In this document: positions 38,919 to 47,945 of the stretch, one piece after another
Layout: each line of letters starts with the position of its first letter
Numbering within the stretch: position 1 is the first letter of the stretch
Assembly: GCA_003116975.1 (NCBI GenBank)
Contig: BGKB01000057.1
Coordinates: 310,001-374,000, forward strand
DNA: 64,000 bases
Direction of reading: 5' to 3'
DNA from: Aurantiochytrium sp. KH105
Taxonomy: Eukaryota > Sar > Bigyra > Thraustochytrida > Thraustochytriidae
The notes under the pieces: model-generated
What the model was told of the DNA's origin: nothing
The model's database searches: none
Seen by the model: only the letters and a program-made list of their open reading frames with translations
Translations under genes and position numbers: made by a program

Positions 38919-40226
38919 TTAAGCCTTGAGCTGCTTGCGGGAATCCTTGAGCTCGCCATAGACAAAGCGCTCGTGGAATTGGGCAATGTTCTCCTGAGTA
39001 AGCTCACCTTCGAGCTCATAGTAGCCACCATTGTCCGGAATGTCCAGCAGAATGACCGCGGTCGAAGCGTGCAGCTTCATGCACATGTCTCCGTTACAGA
39101 GTGTACGGACTTCATCCTTGCTCGAGTCAAGACCACACAGCTTGCGCACACGATCGGCAAGCATATCGCCTGGAGGCGCCACGAGGAACTGCATGGGATC
39201 CTTCTTTTCCTCCTTCATCATGGACGCATGGGTCTCGGCGACCTGAGTGAAGATGGTCTCGAATTGGGCCTGGGTTCCCTCGGACTCTTGCTCCATGAGA
39301 ACGACCATGCTCGGCAGCTCGTTGATGTCACCGGCGCCCTGCGTGAGCGTGAGCACGGGCTTGGGCTTCCAGGGAAAGTTCTCGCCTTCAGGGTCGGCGT
39401 CGACGTAGCCGCGAAGACCCTTGTTGAGTACGGAAAGATCCTTGTCGAGCATAATCGCCGAGGGAATTCCCTCGATGCCAAAGTGCGAGCTGAGCATCTC
39501 CTTACTCGCGCGGTCTTCGTAGGGGAGTGCAAGCCAGGGCATTTCGGAAAAGTACCCCTTGAAGGACTCTGCGTCGCGATCCGAGGACACAAAGATGACC
39601 TCCCAGGGCTTGCCCTCCGCCTTGAGCTTCTTGTACAGCTCGATGAACTTGGGCGTAAAATGACGGCACGGCGGGCACCAGTGCGCGGAAAAGTACAGGG
39701 TCACGTACTTGCCTTCGAGATCCGCGAGCGTCTTTTCATTGCCTTCGGCGTCGATGAAGCGGTCTCCAAGGCAATCCTCGAGGCTCGGAGGCAGCCACGG
39801 GTAGTTTTCTCCCTCCTCGTCGCTGCTCACCGCCTCGCGGGCGCTCGTGTTGTAAATCTCACCCGTCTCGCCGTCGACCATGGCGAGCGTCGGGATGTAC
39901 TGGAGCTTGAGCTTACGCATGAGCGTCTGCTTGCGCTCATTGTCGTTGAAGGGGATGGCCAGCCAGGGCATCTTTTTGAAGCAGGCGTTAAAGTCATCCT
40001 CATCCTTGTCCGCCGAGAGGAACACGATCTCCAGCTCCTTGCCCTCCTCGTTCAGCTTCTTGTACAGCTTGCTGAGCATCGGCGTGAACGTCTGGCAGGG
40101 CGGGCACGTGTTCGAGCTGGCGTAGATCGCCATCACCTTCTTTGCCACGGACTTGGTCTCCACGGTGCCTTCGTGCGAGAGCAGCTCGGGCCCGAAGAGT
40201 TCCTCCATGGCGGCCTCGGACGCCAT
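38919..40226 (-). CDS. Nucleoredoxin-like protein with tandem thioredoxin domains
   Basis: 435 residues from the ATG at 40226. Two thioredoxin-like modules are clear: the first with SSNTCPPCQTFTP (Trp of the usual WCPPC replaced), the second with FSAHWCPPCRHFTPKF. Each is followed by the family's FVSSDRD/FLSADKD and MPWLA patterns. The C-terminal third is a degenerate third module. Nucleoredoxins are cytosolic or nuclear disulfide reductases that regulate signalling partners. No signal peptide is seen. The upstream leader borders a long G run. Confidence 0.92.
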   Translation of the reverse strand: MASEAAMEELFGPELLSHEGTVETKSVAKKVMAIYASSNTCPPCQTFTPMLSKLYKKLNEEGKELEIVFLSADKDEDDFNACFKKMPWLAIPFNDNERKQTLMRKLKLQYIPTLAMVDGETGEIYNTSAREAVSSDEEGENYPWLPPSLEDCLGDRFIDAEGNEKTLADLEGKYVTLYFSAHWCPPCRHFTPKFIELYKKLKAEGKPWEVIFVSSDRDAESFKGYFSEMPWLALPYEDRASKEMLSSHFGIEGIPSAIMLDKDLSVLNKGLRGYVDADPEGENFPWKPKPVLTLTQGAGDINELPSMVVLMEQESEGTQAQFETIFTQVAETHASMMKEEKKDPMQFLVAPPGDMLADRVRKLCGLDSSKDEVRTLCNGDMCMKLHASTAVILLDIPDNGGYYELEGELTQENIAQFHERFVYGELKDSRKQLKA

Positions 40227-40629
40227 CTCGATCTCTCGATCTCTCGACTCTCCTCCTCCTGCGAGCGCGCGACGCGCGGCGGCGGAAAGCGGGGGGGAGG
40301 GGGGGGGGGGGGGGGGGGGTTAGGGGGGCGTTAAGGGGCGATGCGATGCGGCGCGGCGACGCAGTCCGGCGCGAAGAGTTGGCGGGACTTGGCGCGGGGT
40401 TCGAGGTTTGCGGTCTGCTCGTTCTTGCACCCTGGTCTCGTCTCGTCTCGTCTCGTCTCGAAAACGACCTCTCTTTGCGGGCCAGTATACTATCTATCTA
40501 TCCATACACCGGGAGAGAACGCCCGCCAGACCCGCTTCACTTCACCCGCGGCGGCGCGGCGCGGCGCGGCAAGGCTTCCGGGGCCGCCGCGCGTTCTCCG
40601 TTCTCCGCGCGAGCCAGCGGGCGCGCGCC
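40227..40629. promoter_or_regulatory. Divergent intergenic region with G run
   Basis: About 400 bases between nucleoredoxin and the CTC1-like gene, containing the G run at 40291-40319, a CGTCT repeat (about 40438-40460) and TCTA repeats near 40491. The CTC1-like frame stays open upstream of the chosen ATG. Confidence 0.45.
40291..40319. repeat. Poly-G tract
   Basis: Twenty-nine bases with one A interruption; the longest pure run is 21 G. It lies in the leader of the nucleoredoxin gene and could form a quadruplex. Length may be misassembled. Confidence 0.9.
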
Positions 40630-43600
40630 ATGGAGGCCGCGCGGAGGAGATGCCGCGAGGTCCTGGGCGCCGGCTCGCGAGCCGCGCGCGGGCGCAAGCG
40701 AGGCAGGCGCGCGGGCGCCGCGGCGGGCGGCGAGGAGCGCCGCGAGGAGCCCGCGCTGGAGCCCGCGCTGGAGCTCGCCGCGGAGACGCTCGCGGCGTGG
40801 GAGAACGCGAGAACGAGCGCGCAACGCGAGGCGGAGATTGGGACGATCGCCGACGCCCTCCGCGCGCGAAAGCAGCAGGAGAACAAAGTGCTGCTGGGCC
40901 TTGTGGCGATTGGCACGCCGCGCGAAGGCGCGGCGCTCACCCTGAAAGACGCCTCCACGGTCGCTTGCGCAGAAGAAGATCTGGCGAAATTGCTTGTCAA
41001 AGATTCTGACCATGAAAAGGCCGTGGCGGTCGTACTCGCAGAGCGCGCACGAAGCACATTGAGCACGTGCCTGCGCCACGACGGTCTTGCAGTGATCGTG
41101 ACCTCGTTCACGATCCATGACTTGTGGCAGCCCAAGCCCGAGACGGGCCTTCTCTCCGGGCCGCGCGAGGCCGTCTCCGCAACATCTGTCATGGAATCGT
41201 CTCCAACAGGTTATGCATGGGCCGACTATCCCTTGGGCTCTCTTTCACAGACTTGCCTTCGCCACGGCGTGTACCTTGAAATCGACGACCTCTTTGTCTT
41301 GAAACCGCGCGCCGTCACTACCGAAGTGCAAGGTTCTCTGCCGCTCTTGGTGCGCGCCGTGAGCCCTGTGATTCAAGCGAACCGAAGCGACCAGCCGTAT
41401 GCGCTTGTACATGTAGCTGACCCTGAGACTCGTAAAGACCGTTTCTTGGTGCTGCGCAAGGGCGCGCAAACCCTTGCCACTGTGCTCCGGCCAGGGGATA
41501 CCTTGGACATCTTGGGCGGCATGGCTGGCTTGCCAGAAGAGCGCGTTCACCATATTGCGGACGGGTCACGAGCGAAAAAGTATCACACCCTGACTGCGTC
41601 GACACCCATCCGTATTGTCCCGCGGATTCCCGATGAGGCCGTATGGGCGACCGCTGGGACCGAGACCGGATCGTCCGCGGTATCCCAGCAAAGTGGCCGT
41701 GAGCTCTCGTCCGAGTGCTCGTACATGGGGCGCATCTCGCGACGCCTTGGAGCATTTGTACTCGAGCTCGATGGAATCACCAAGGTCTTCTTTTCCCATG
41801 TACCCCCATCCGCGGGAGGCCGCGGCCTGCGTGTGGGGGCCATCCTTCGACTTGACCAGGTTCACCGCCTATACTTTCACGGCGTCTTTGCAGGCTTCGT
41901 CATGACGATGCGAAGCACGGTGTCCATACTAAACTTCGCTCCTCTTCCTCACGACACCACAAATGACAATGACGTCTCGAGACTGGCCTGTGTGCGAATG
42001 AGCCCGTCTCAGCAGTCGCTTTTGCCCTCGCATCTGGATGCACTGACTTCCTTTTGGGTTCTCGCTAGTCTCGTGCAGTTGTCGCATCATCTCACCCCTC
42101 GCGTGCTGCATGCGGTCTCCTTCTTCACCAAGACGCGTGACTTTCTCGCATCCGTCGCCACAAGTCAGGGCCGCGCTAACGCCGTGCGCGACATCTGGGA
42201 CGAGTTCATGCTCGGCAATCCGCTCGGGATGCAGGGCCAGGCACGTATCTCAAACGGTAGACCAAGCGCCGCACCCGTAACGCTCCCCTTATTTGTATCT
42301 GTACAGAAAATCAAACAAGGCGCCTTGACATTTTTGCAAAGGCAGGGAGTTCGCAAACTTCCCAGCGTAAAAAACGGCATCAAGGACATGCACAAAGAAA
42401 ACCACTTTGTGAGTCTGAGCGCTGAGACCGCCGCACAAAGTATGGGTCAGCCCGTTGCGTTAGTGGGCTGCATCGAGACCTCGGAAAAAACGGGTCAGCT
42501 GATCTTTCGCGACCGTACCGAGGCAATCGAGATTTACTTGACGCAGGCACTCGAAGATTACGTTCACAAAATGTTGAGCAGCAAAAGCAGTACAAATGCC
42601 GACATGCCCCTCATGCTTGCGCTGACCTCGTGCAGCATTTCAATCGAGGCACTGCACGCGCGATCGCTGCGCGACATTCGACTTACGCGCCAGCCTCAGT
42701 CTGGGGTCCCGATCTTGCTGTGGGACGATCAGTACATTGAGGCAGACCCAGACCGAGAGGGCGTCTTTCGCTTGTATCTCGAAGCGGCCGAGTTTCATCA
42801 AGTGAATTTCGACGAGAGGCCTTTCCGACCGAGAACGCTTGCACCTGGACCTGAAATGGGATACTATCTCGAGACAGTCCCTTCTTTCGCAGGTCTGCTC
42901 GTCTCCCGCACTCTTCCCTGCCGGCGCTCTCGAGAGCCAAGAATCGCAGAATCGATCCTGAACTTTTGGTCGGGTCGCCTTCAGTATGTAGATGTTGTAT
43001 GCAAGTCGCGTCAATTCCCTCAATATTGGAATTTTCTCCGCGTGGGTCAAGTGTATCGCATTGATGGAGCAAAGGCGGCGAGAAATACGGCACGAGGGAC
43101 TCGCGCGGCAGCAGACACGCACGTCTTTGAGGCCGTGCAATCTACACGTTTTTTTGCGCTCGATGCCTCGATTCGGCGGGCCCAACGCGAGGCATACTGG
43201 AAAAAACACCCTGAGCCTGGTTTCACCCTCGATAAACCGCAGAGTATTTCGAGCGTCTTTGAAAGAAGTCCGAGCTCTCGCACACAGTGGGCTTTGGAGG
43301 GCATCGTGAGTATCATTTCACTTCGCGAGGCCCGAGAACCCGAGACGACGCCTCTACAAGGTCGCGATGTGGTATTTCCCTCGCTACTTGAACGGTGCAC
43401 GGCCATTTTCCTGGAATTGCGCGATTTGCACGTGCCGATGGTCTTGGGCCTGTATATTTCAGACGTCTCGCGCATACATTTACCTCCGGGGGCCTTGCGC
43501 ATTGGTTCCAAAGTCACTGTCTACAATCCAGACCTCACACGGAGCGGGCAAAAGGTGTATTGCCGGCTTGCCACAAACTCATGCATACGGGTCGAGAGCG

Positions 43601-44364
43601 TCATGTCTCCACACGAGAGCGAGATTGCTGCTCCACAAAGATTGCGAGAGCTGCCGGTGTGCAATCTTGCAGATGCATTGCTTCAAGGGTTGTCCGCGCC
43701 TCTAAAAATTGCCTTTGTCAATGTCGTAACGGGCATCTCACAGCTTTCTTTTGCTCTTGCCGAGAGATGCTGTAGACTTTGTGGTTGGGCCATGGGCGGT
43801 CGAGAGAAGTGCCCAAAAGGGTGCATTGTCCCTGATGCGATGGATGCATTCGAAGTCATGACCAAGGTAGCAGCGATCTTGGACGACGGGTCGGGTCAGG
43901 GTCAGCTGTTTGTGGACGGTCCAATGGCGCTGCGCGTATTGGGCATGGATAGCCGGCAACATGCGCTGCATCTCCGCGACCTCACGCGCGACGCCGTGGG
44001 TGGAAAGGTAGTATTCAAATCGGGTAACTTGCCAATGTACGCGCAGGGACTTGAGAATGTGGACGTCAAGGAACTCAAAAATTTGCCACCTCCCCAACGG
44101 GCGCAGGCCGAGTTTGAGCGCTTCGTCATGGCGCGCCAGCTCTCGACCACGGAAAAGCTCTTCATCTACGCCAAGTGCAAGCACAATTTGAGCCAAAGCG
44201 ATCGAACCATGTTCCATCGCGAGCAAGCCTATTTTGCGCCCATTAATGTTGGCAAAAAGGACACCGTGCTGACGGCAAGCCTTCCAAAACTCGTTCTCAT
44301 TGGCTTGCACGTGGAGAGGGTCGACGATACAGCCGCCTTGGCTCGCGCTCTCCTCTTCCCTTGA
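40630..44364 (+). CDS. CTC1-like CST telomere-maintenance subunit
   Basis: 1,244 residues from ATG 40630. The protein appears to be a string of OB-fold segments. YMGRISRRLGAFVLELDG with GLRVGAILRLDQVHRLYFHG (about residues 360-420) resembles a CTC1 OB-fold. Near residue 1048, CCRLCGWAMGGREKCPKGC is a four-cysteine zinc ribbon embedded in an OB-fold, followed by KVAAILDDGSGQGQLFVDG, as in RPA70 and the C-terminal OB-fold of CTC1. Length fits CTC1 (about 1,200). CTC1 with STN1 and TEN1 binds single-stranded DNA and recruits DNA polymerase alpha to fill in telomeres. An RPA-like protein is the main alternative, but RPA70 is about half this size. Confidence 0.65.
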   Translation: MEAARRRCREVLGAGSRAARGRKRGRRAGAAAGGEERREEPALEPALELAAETLAAWENARTSAQREAEIGTIADALRARKQQENKVLLGLVAIGTPREGAALTLKDASTVACAEEDLAKLLVKDSDHEKAVAVVLAERARSTLSTCLRHDGLAVIVTSFTIHDLWQPKPETGLLSGPREAVSATSVMESSPTGYAWADYPLGSLSQTCLRHGVYLEIDDLFVLKPRAVTTEVQGSLPLLVRAVSPVIQANRSDQPYALVHVADPETRKDRFLVLRKGAQTLATVLRPGDTLDILGGMAGLPEERVHHIADGSRAKKYHTLTASTPIRIVPRIPDEAVWATAGTETGSSAVSQQSGRELSSECSYMGRISRRLGAFVLELDGITKVFFSHVPPSAGGRGLRVGAILRLDQVHRLYFHGVFAGFVMTMRSTVSILNFAPLPHDTTNDNDVSRLACVRMSPSQQSLLPSHLDALTSFWVLASLVQLSHHLTPRVLHAVSFFTKTRDFLASVATSQGRANAVRDIWDEFMLGNPLGMQGQARISNGRPSAAPVTLPLFVSVQKIKQGALTFLQRQGVRKLPSVKNGIKDMHKENHFVSLSAETAAQSMGQPVALVGCIETSEKTGQLIFRDRTEAIEIYLTQALEDYVHKMLSSKSSTNADMPLMLALTSCSISIEALHARSLRDIRLTRQPQSGVPILLWDDQYIEADPDREGVFRLYLEAAEFHQVNFDERPFRPRTLAPGPEMGYYLETVPSFAGLLVSRTLPCRRSREPRIAESILNFWSGRLQYVDVVCKSRQFPQYWNFLRVGQVYRIDGAKAARNTARGTRAAADTHVFEAVQSTRFFALDASIRRAQREAYWKKHPEPGFTLDKPQSISSVFERSPSSRTQWALEGIVSIISLREAREPETTPLQGRDVVFPSLLERCTAIFLELRDLHVPMVLGLYISDVSRIHLPPGALRIGSKVTVYNPDLTRSGQKVYCRLATNSCIRVESVMSPHESEIAAPQRLRELPVCNLADALLQGLSAPLKIAFVNVVTGISQLSFALAERCCRLCGWAMGGREKCPKGCIVPDAMDAFEVMTKVAAILDDGSGQGQLFVDGPMALRVLGMDSRQHALHLRDLTRDAVGGKVVFKSGNLPMYAQGLENVDVKELKNLPPPQRAQAEFERFVMARQLSTTEKLFIYAKCKHNLSQSDRTMFHREQAYFAPINVGKKDTVLTASLPKLVLIGLHVERVDDTAALARALLFP

Positions 44365-44826
44365 AATTGATTGAAAAAAATTCTGAAGGAGAAACATGCG
44401 CCAGGACATAGATCCCAGCGATAGTCTCATCAAGAGAGTTGAATGACCTTACTTTATATTTTTGCAATTATGAGGAGGTCAAAGTGCGCATGAGTCACTC
44501 TCCTGCAATTGTGAGCTTGACATGGTTCGGACCGCCTCCTCGACTTCATGAAATGTCAAGATTACCCGCACTGAATACATGATAATTTCGTTGGCAAATG
44601 AGGAGGACGAGAGACGTACACCTCCACACTCAGCATATTGCATGCATGCTTCGGGGGGTGTTCCTTTTAGCTTCGCATGGTTAATTTTGAAGCCCTTTCT
44701 CTTCCTTTGATATTTTTTTTCTCTCGCCCCCTCCCCTTCACGCCATCATTTCACCATTTCCTCGCAAAAGAAGGGGGGGGGGGGGGGGGGGGGGGGGGCG
44801 AAAATATACCGTTCGCGGCGTGCTGC
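44365..44826. other. Convergent intergenic region with G run
   Basis: About 460 AT-richer bases between two gene ends, containing a pure G run at 44773-44798. No gene recognised. Confidence 0.5.
44773..44798. repeat. Poly-G tract
   Basis: Twenty-six consecutive G on the plus strand, about 30 bases beyond the stop of the reverse-strand MoxR-VWA gene, so a C run in its transcript. Confidence 0.95.
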
Positions 44827-47235
44827 TCAAGCGTTTTGGGGATAATACTTTTTAGCATAACCGCGAAAAAGCTCGGGAACCTGTGAGAGACGGTTGAGAA
44901 GGGCCATCTTTGTGGCCTCGGGTCCCGTGATGTCAAAGAACCTTTCATCTTCATCGACCACACGACGATCGACCACCTTGATACCAGCACACGAGATGTC
45001 AAAAAAGGCAGCGAAGCGACTACCGCCAGTTTGATTGCTAATGCGATCAAGGACCTCTGGACAACGCTCGTAGCCAATAAAGACGGTATGCGTTGCAATG
45101 CCGGCATTTACTGCAGCTCGAATTTGCCGCTCCAAGGAAAGGTCCCCAAGAGTTGGTTCACCATCCGTAATGAAAAGAATATGCTGGTCACAAGACCTCG
45201 CGCGTCCACTGCTTGTCATTTGGCCGCGCCGTTTCATGATTCCTGCGCGGCTGAACTCTTCGAGAGCCATGTCAAATGCTGCTTCGTAATTGGTCATACC
45301 AGAGCATGAGACTTCACCCGAACGCTGAAGCAGAGCCTCGTATTCGCGCGTAAAGAACTTGCCCTTGTTGCCAAAGGCGCGAGCGTCGGAGTCGAATTCG
45401 GCATATCCGACACGCATGTGTTTGCGTTGCGCAAGCTCAATAACCCGCGAGCACACTAGCGAGCACCAGTCTGCCCAGATGCCCTCCATCGAGGCCGAAG
45501 TGTCTCGAAGAATCACAAGACGGCCACCTGCACCAATACGCGTACGGCGTTGAGCGCGAGGAAGGTGTGGAGACGGGCTATCGAACCACCGTGCAAGGTC
45601 CGTGCCATCCGCATCAGTCATGGACGAGAGACGCTCTCCCGAGGTCCATCCGCGAGGAGCCCCACCCGGATGAGTCTCTTCGTTTGCGGCGCCGCGATCA
45701 ATGTTACCACGCAGGGATCGCATGATTGGCTCAATGTTGTAGGTTCCGAGGCCCGCGTCGAACGCAGGTTTGCGTTCGGGCCGCCATTGGGACTGCTCGG
45801 CGCCTTTGCTAGCTCGTTCTTCGAGTTTAAGCTTGTGAGCCCCTGGGCCACCGCCCTCGTTGCTAGCGTCCGATTTATTCTGGCCACTAGGGTCTTCGCA
45901 TGGGGAACGATCCTCCTTTGCGGTTGGCGACTTCGTCGAGGCCCCCGGGTTCTTTGCATCGGGAGGTGACTTCGGGTTCTCATCGGAAGTATCGCCCGAA
46001 TCGTCGCCGGAGACCTGTGCCGGAGATGGCGACGAGGGTGGCGTGCTTTCCTCGTAGTCGCGAAGTACAATATCAATGATCTCATCCATCTTGTCTTGTA
46101 CATTTTCCGGAACACGAAACGTTGTGAGAAAGCGGAGCACGCGGAGATCATTTGGTACACAACGATCTCTGCCATCTAGAACTGCGTTGGCTTTCATCAC
46201 ACGCACAGCCTTGACTAAAAAGGTGCGATCGGAAAGCAGCGAGTTTGACTCGTCAAGCCTGTACTTGCTGCGAAGAGTACGCAGAAAGGTAAGTAGCACT
46301 TGCTTGGACGGTTCACCCAATACTACACATGGGACGAGTTTGCATGCCTCTTCGAGCGTCTCACGGCCGATGCGACGCACCCTGCGGTCTTCCACATCGG
46401 CCTGCGAAAGACCGTAGAGATCGATCACACGTTCTGCTGATTCCCAATCGTCGCCCTGAACGAGTCCGTTCGCACGCACTTGCAACGTGAAGCGATCGAG
46501 GTTGGCTGGATCAAGCGGTTCGGCAAAGTAAGCATCGTCCGTGGCCGGATTACTACTCGCAATCGCAGAGTACAAAGGTAGTTTGTTCTTGGAAGAACCG
46601 AACTTGCGCTCGTTAAGGATGCGCAACAAGACATTCAAAGCTTCGCCTGGGGCTCGACTGATGTCATCGAGAACACAGATTTCGCTCGTAAGGATACCGC
46701 CAGGGATGATGTCCTGCCGAATGACCTCGCCGCCCGTGGCTTCGTCCCTGTCGCGCACAATGACGCTGTCACCAACGAGCTCCGCAAGACGCGTGTCGCG
46801 GTGCATCTGGTACATGAAGACCTCGAGACCGGTGCTTTCGCTGATGATTTCAGACATCATGGTCTTGGCAACGCCCGGAGGGCCTTCAAGATAGACGTGC
46901 TCTTTGGCAAGAAGGCCGAGCAGCATGGCCTCTTTAACGTCTCGATGGCCAACGACATGCTCGTCGAGAGATACCCTCAGGGTTTGCAAATCTTTGGCAA
47001 CATCTTTGAGGGTGAACTGTTGCTGCTGGTCCTCGGAGCCTTTCTTGCAAGTCTTTGGCGGACGTTTTCCACAGGCTTCTTGCCTTTGGGTCTCAGTATC
47101 CTGTGATGAAAAGGCCCGTGCAGCCTCGGGTATCACCGTCGCCGGTGTCGGCCGCACCAGTACCACTGCGGCGGGTCTCCTCCGCGTTGAGGCCCGCGAC
47201 GCCCTCGCCAGTACGGGTGTGGCCCGGCCGAACAT
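44827..47235 (-). CDS. Mitochondrial MoxR AAA+ ATPase-VWA fusion, copy 1
   Basis: About 802 residues from ATG 47235. The first 45 residues are Arg/Ala/Ser-rich with no acidic residue until PEAA and end RAFSSQ, a good mitochondrial presequence. The MoxR-type AAA+ module has Walker A GPPGVAKT near 117, a Walker-B-like CVLDDISRAP near 188 and sensor ASSNP. A Pro/Asp/Ser-rich linker (about 370-560) joins a VWA domain whose metal site DTSAS is near 577. Bacterial relatives (MoxR with VWA, RavA-ViaA, CbbQ-CbbO) use separate proteins as a metal- or cofactor-insertion or activase pair; here one chain carries both. It is tandem with a second copy. Client unknown. Confidence 0.88.
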   Translation of the reverse strand: MFGRATPVLARASRASTRRRPAAVVLVRPTPATVIPEAARAFSSQDTETQRQEACGKRPPKTCKKGSEDQQQQFTLKDVAKDLQTLRVSLDEHVVGHRDVKEAMLLGLLAKEHVYLEGPPGVAKTMMSEIISESTGLEVFMYQMHRDTRLAELVGDSVIVRDRDEATGGEVIRQDIIPGGILTSEICVLDDISRAPGEALNVLLRILNERKFGSSKNKLPLYSAIASSNPATDDAYFAEPLDPANLDRFTLQVRANGLVQGDDWESAERVIDLYGLSQADVEDRRVRRIGRETLEEACKLVPCVVLGEPSKQVLLTFLRTLRSKYRLDESNSLLSDRTFLVKAVRVMKANAVLDGRDRCVPNDLRVLRFLTTFRVPENVQDKMDEIIDIVLRDYEESTPPSSPSPAQVSGDDSGDTSDENPKSPPDAKNPGASTKSPTAKEDRSPCEDPSGQNKSDASNEGGGPGAHKLKLEERASKGAEQSQWRPERKPAFDAGLGTYNIEPIMRSLRGNIDRGAANEETHPGGAPRGWTSGERLSSMTDADGTDLARWFDSPSPHLPRAQRRTRIGAGGRLVILRDTSASMEGIWADWCSLVCSRVIELAQRKHMRVGYAEFDSDARAFGNKGKFFTREYEALLQRSGEVSCSGMTNYEAAFDMALEEFSRAGIMKRRGQMTSSGRARSCDQHILFITDGEPTLGDLSLERQIRAAVNAGIATHTVFIGYERCPEVLDRISNQTGGSRFAAFFDISCAGIKVVDRRVVDEDERFFDITGPEATKMALLNRLSQVPELFRGYAKKYYPQNA

Positions 47236-47945
47236 GCTCGTCCGAGGCGGTGCTTCGCGACGCGAGCAAGATCCTCGTCCTCTGTTATTTCTCGCGCGCG
47301 CACTCTCGCCTTGCCTCGCCTCGAGCTCGGGACGGTCTCGTCTCGGGCGCGGTTGTCTTGCTTGTGTTGTACCGCGTTCCCAGTGACGATGACGCCGCTC
47401 GGGCCGCCCCTCAACCCGGACGCGCGCGCGAGGAGACCGAGGCCCCCTTGCCGCAGGCTGGGCTGGCGACCTCGCTCGCGAGGGACGGGCGCGGGACTTG
47501 CTGTTCTGCGGCGCCAAGATGGCTCCGGCGGCGGCACCTGCAGACGAAGAGGCCTCGGAGCCGCCGCAGGAACACGCCAATTTCACACGGACTCCGAGGG
47601 ACGCCTTGTGGTACTACCACAATGAGGAAGCGGCGCATGCGCTCCAGGCCGGCCATGCCGTGGGTATCGGTCAGGTGATGTAAAAGTGAGAAGGACGTGC
47701 GGAGACGGTGGCAGCGGCAATGACGGTATTGTTGCCTTATGTCGATCTACATGCGATGATGATGGTAGGAAAAGAATCTCGTCGACTGCTGCAGCAAAGT
47801 GACACACTGTAAGCTATCTTGACTTTGTCATGAAGACGTCTACGTCTGTGACATCGAAACTCCTTTACTGTTCGATGCCATTCAGACCATGGTGTGTGGC
47901 GGGTGTATGAATACTAGCTTGTCTAAAAATCGAATTCATCTGGCT
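47236..47945. other. Region between the two MoxR-VWA genes
   Basis: About 710 bases holding the promoter of copy 1 and the 3' flank of copy 2. It contains one small plus-strand candidate frame (47518-47683, listed separately). A further plus-strand open stretch near 47730-47815 is too short to interpret. Confidence 0.4.
47518..47683 (+). CDS. Small hypothetical protein or first exon
   Basis: Fifty-four residues from an ATG at 47518, between and opposite to the MoxR-VWA genes and divergent from copy 1. An acidic, Pro/Ala-rich start is followed by DALWYYHNEEAAHALQAG, which does not look like random translation. A GTGATG just before the stop could be a splice donor, but I found no convincing second exon. 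No family recognised. Confidence 0.3.
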
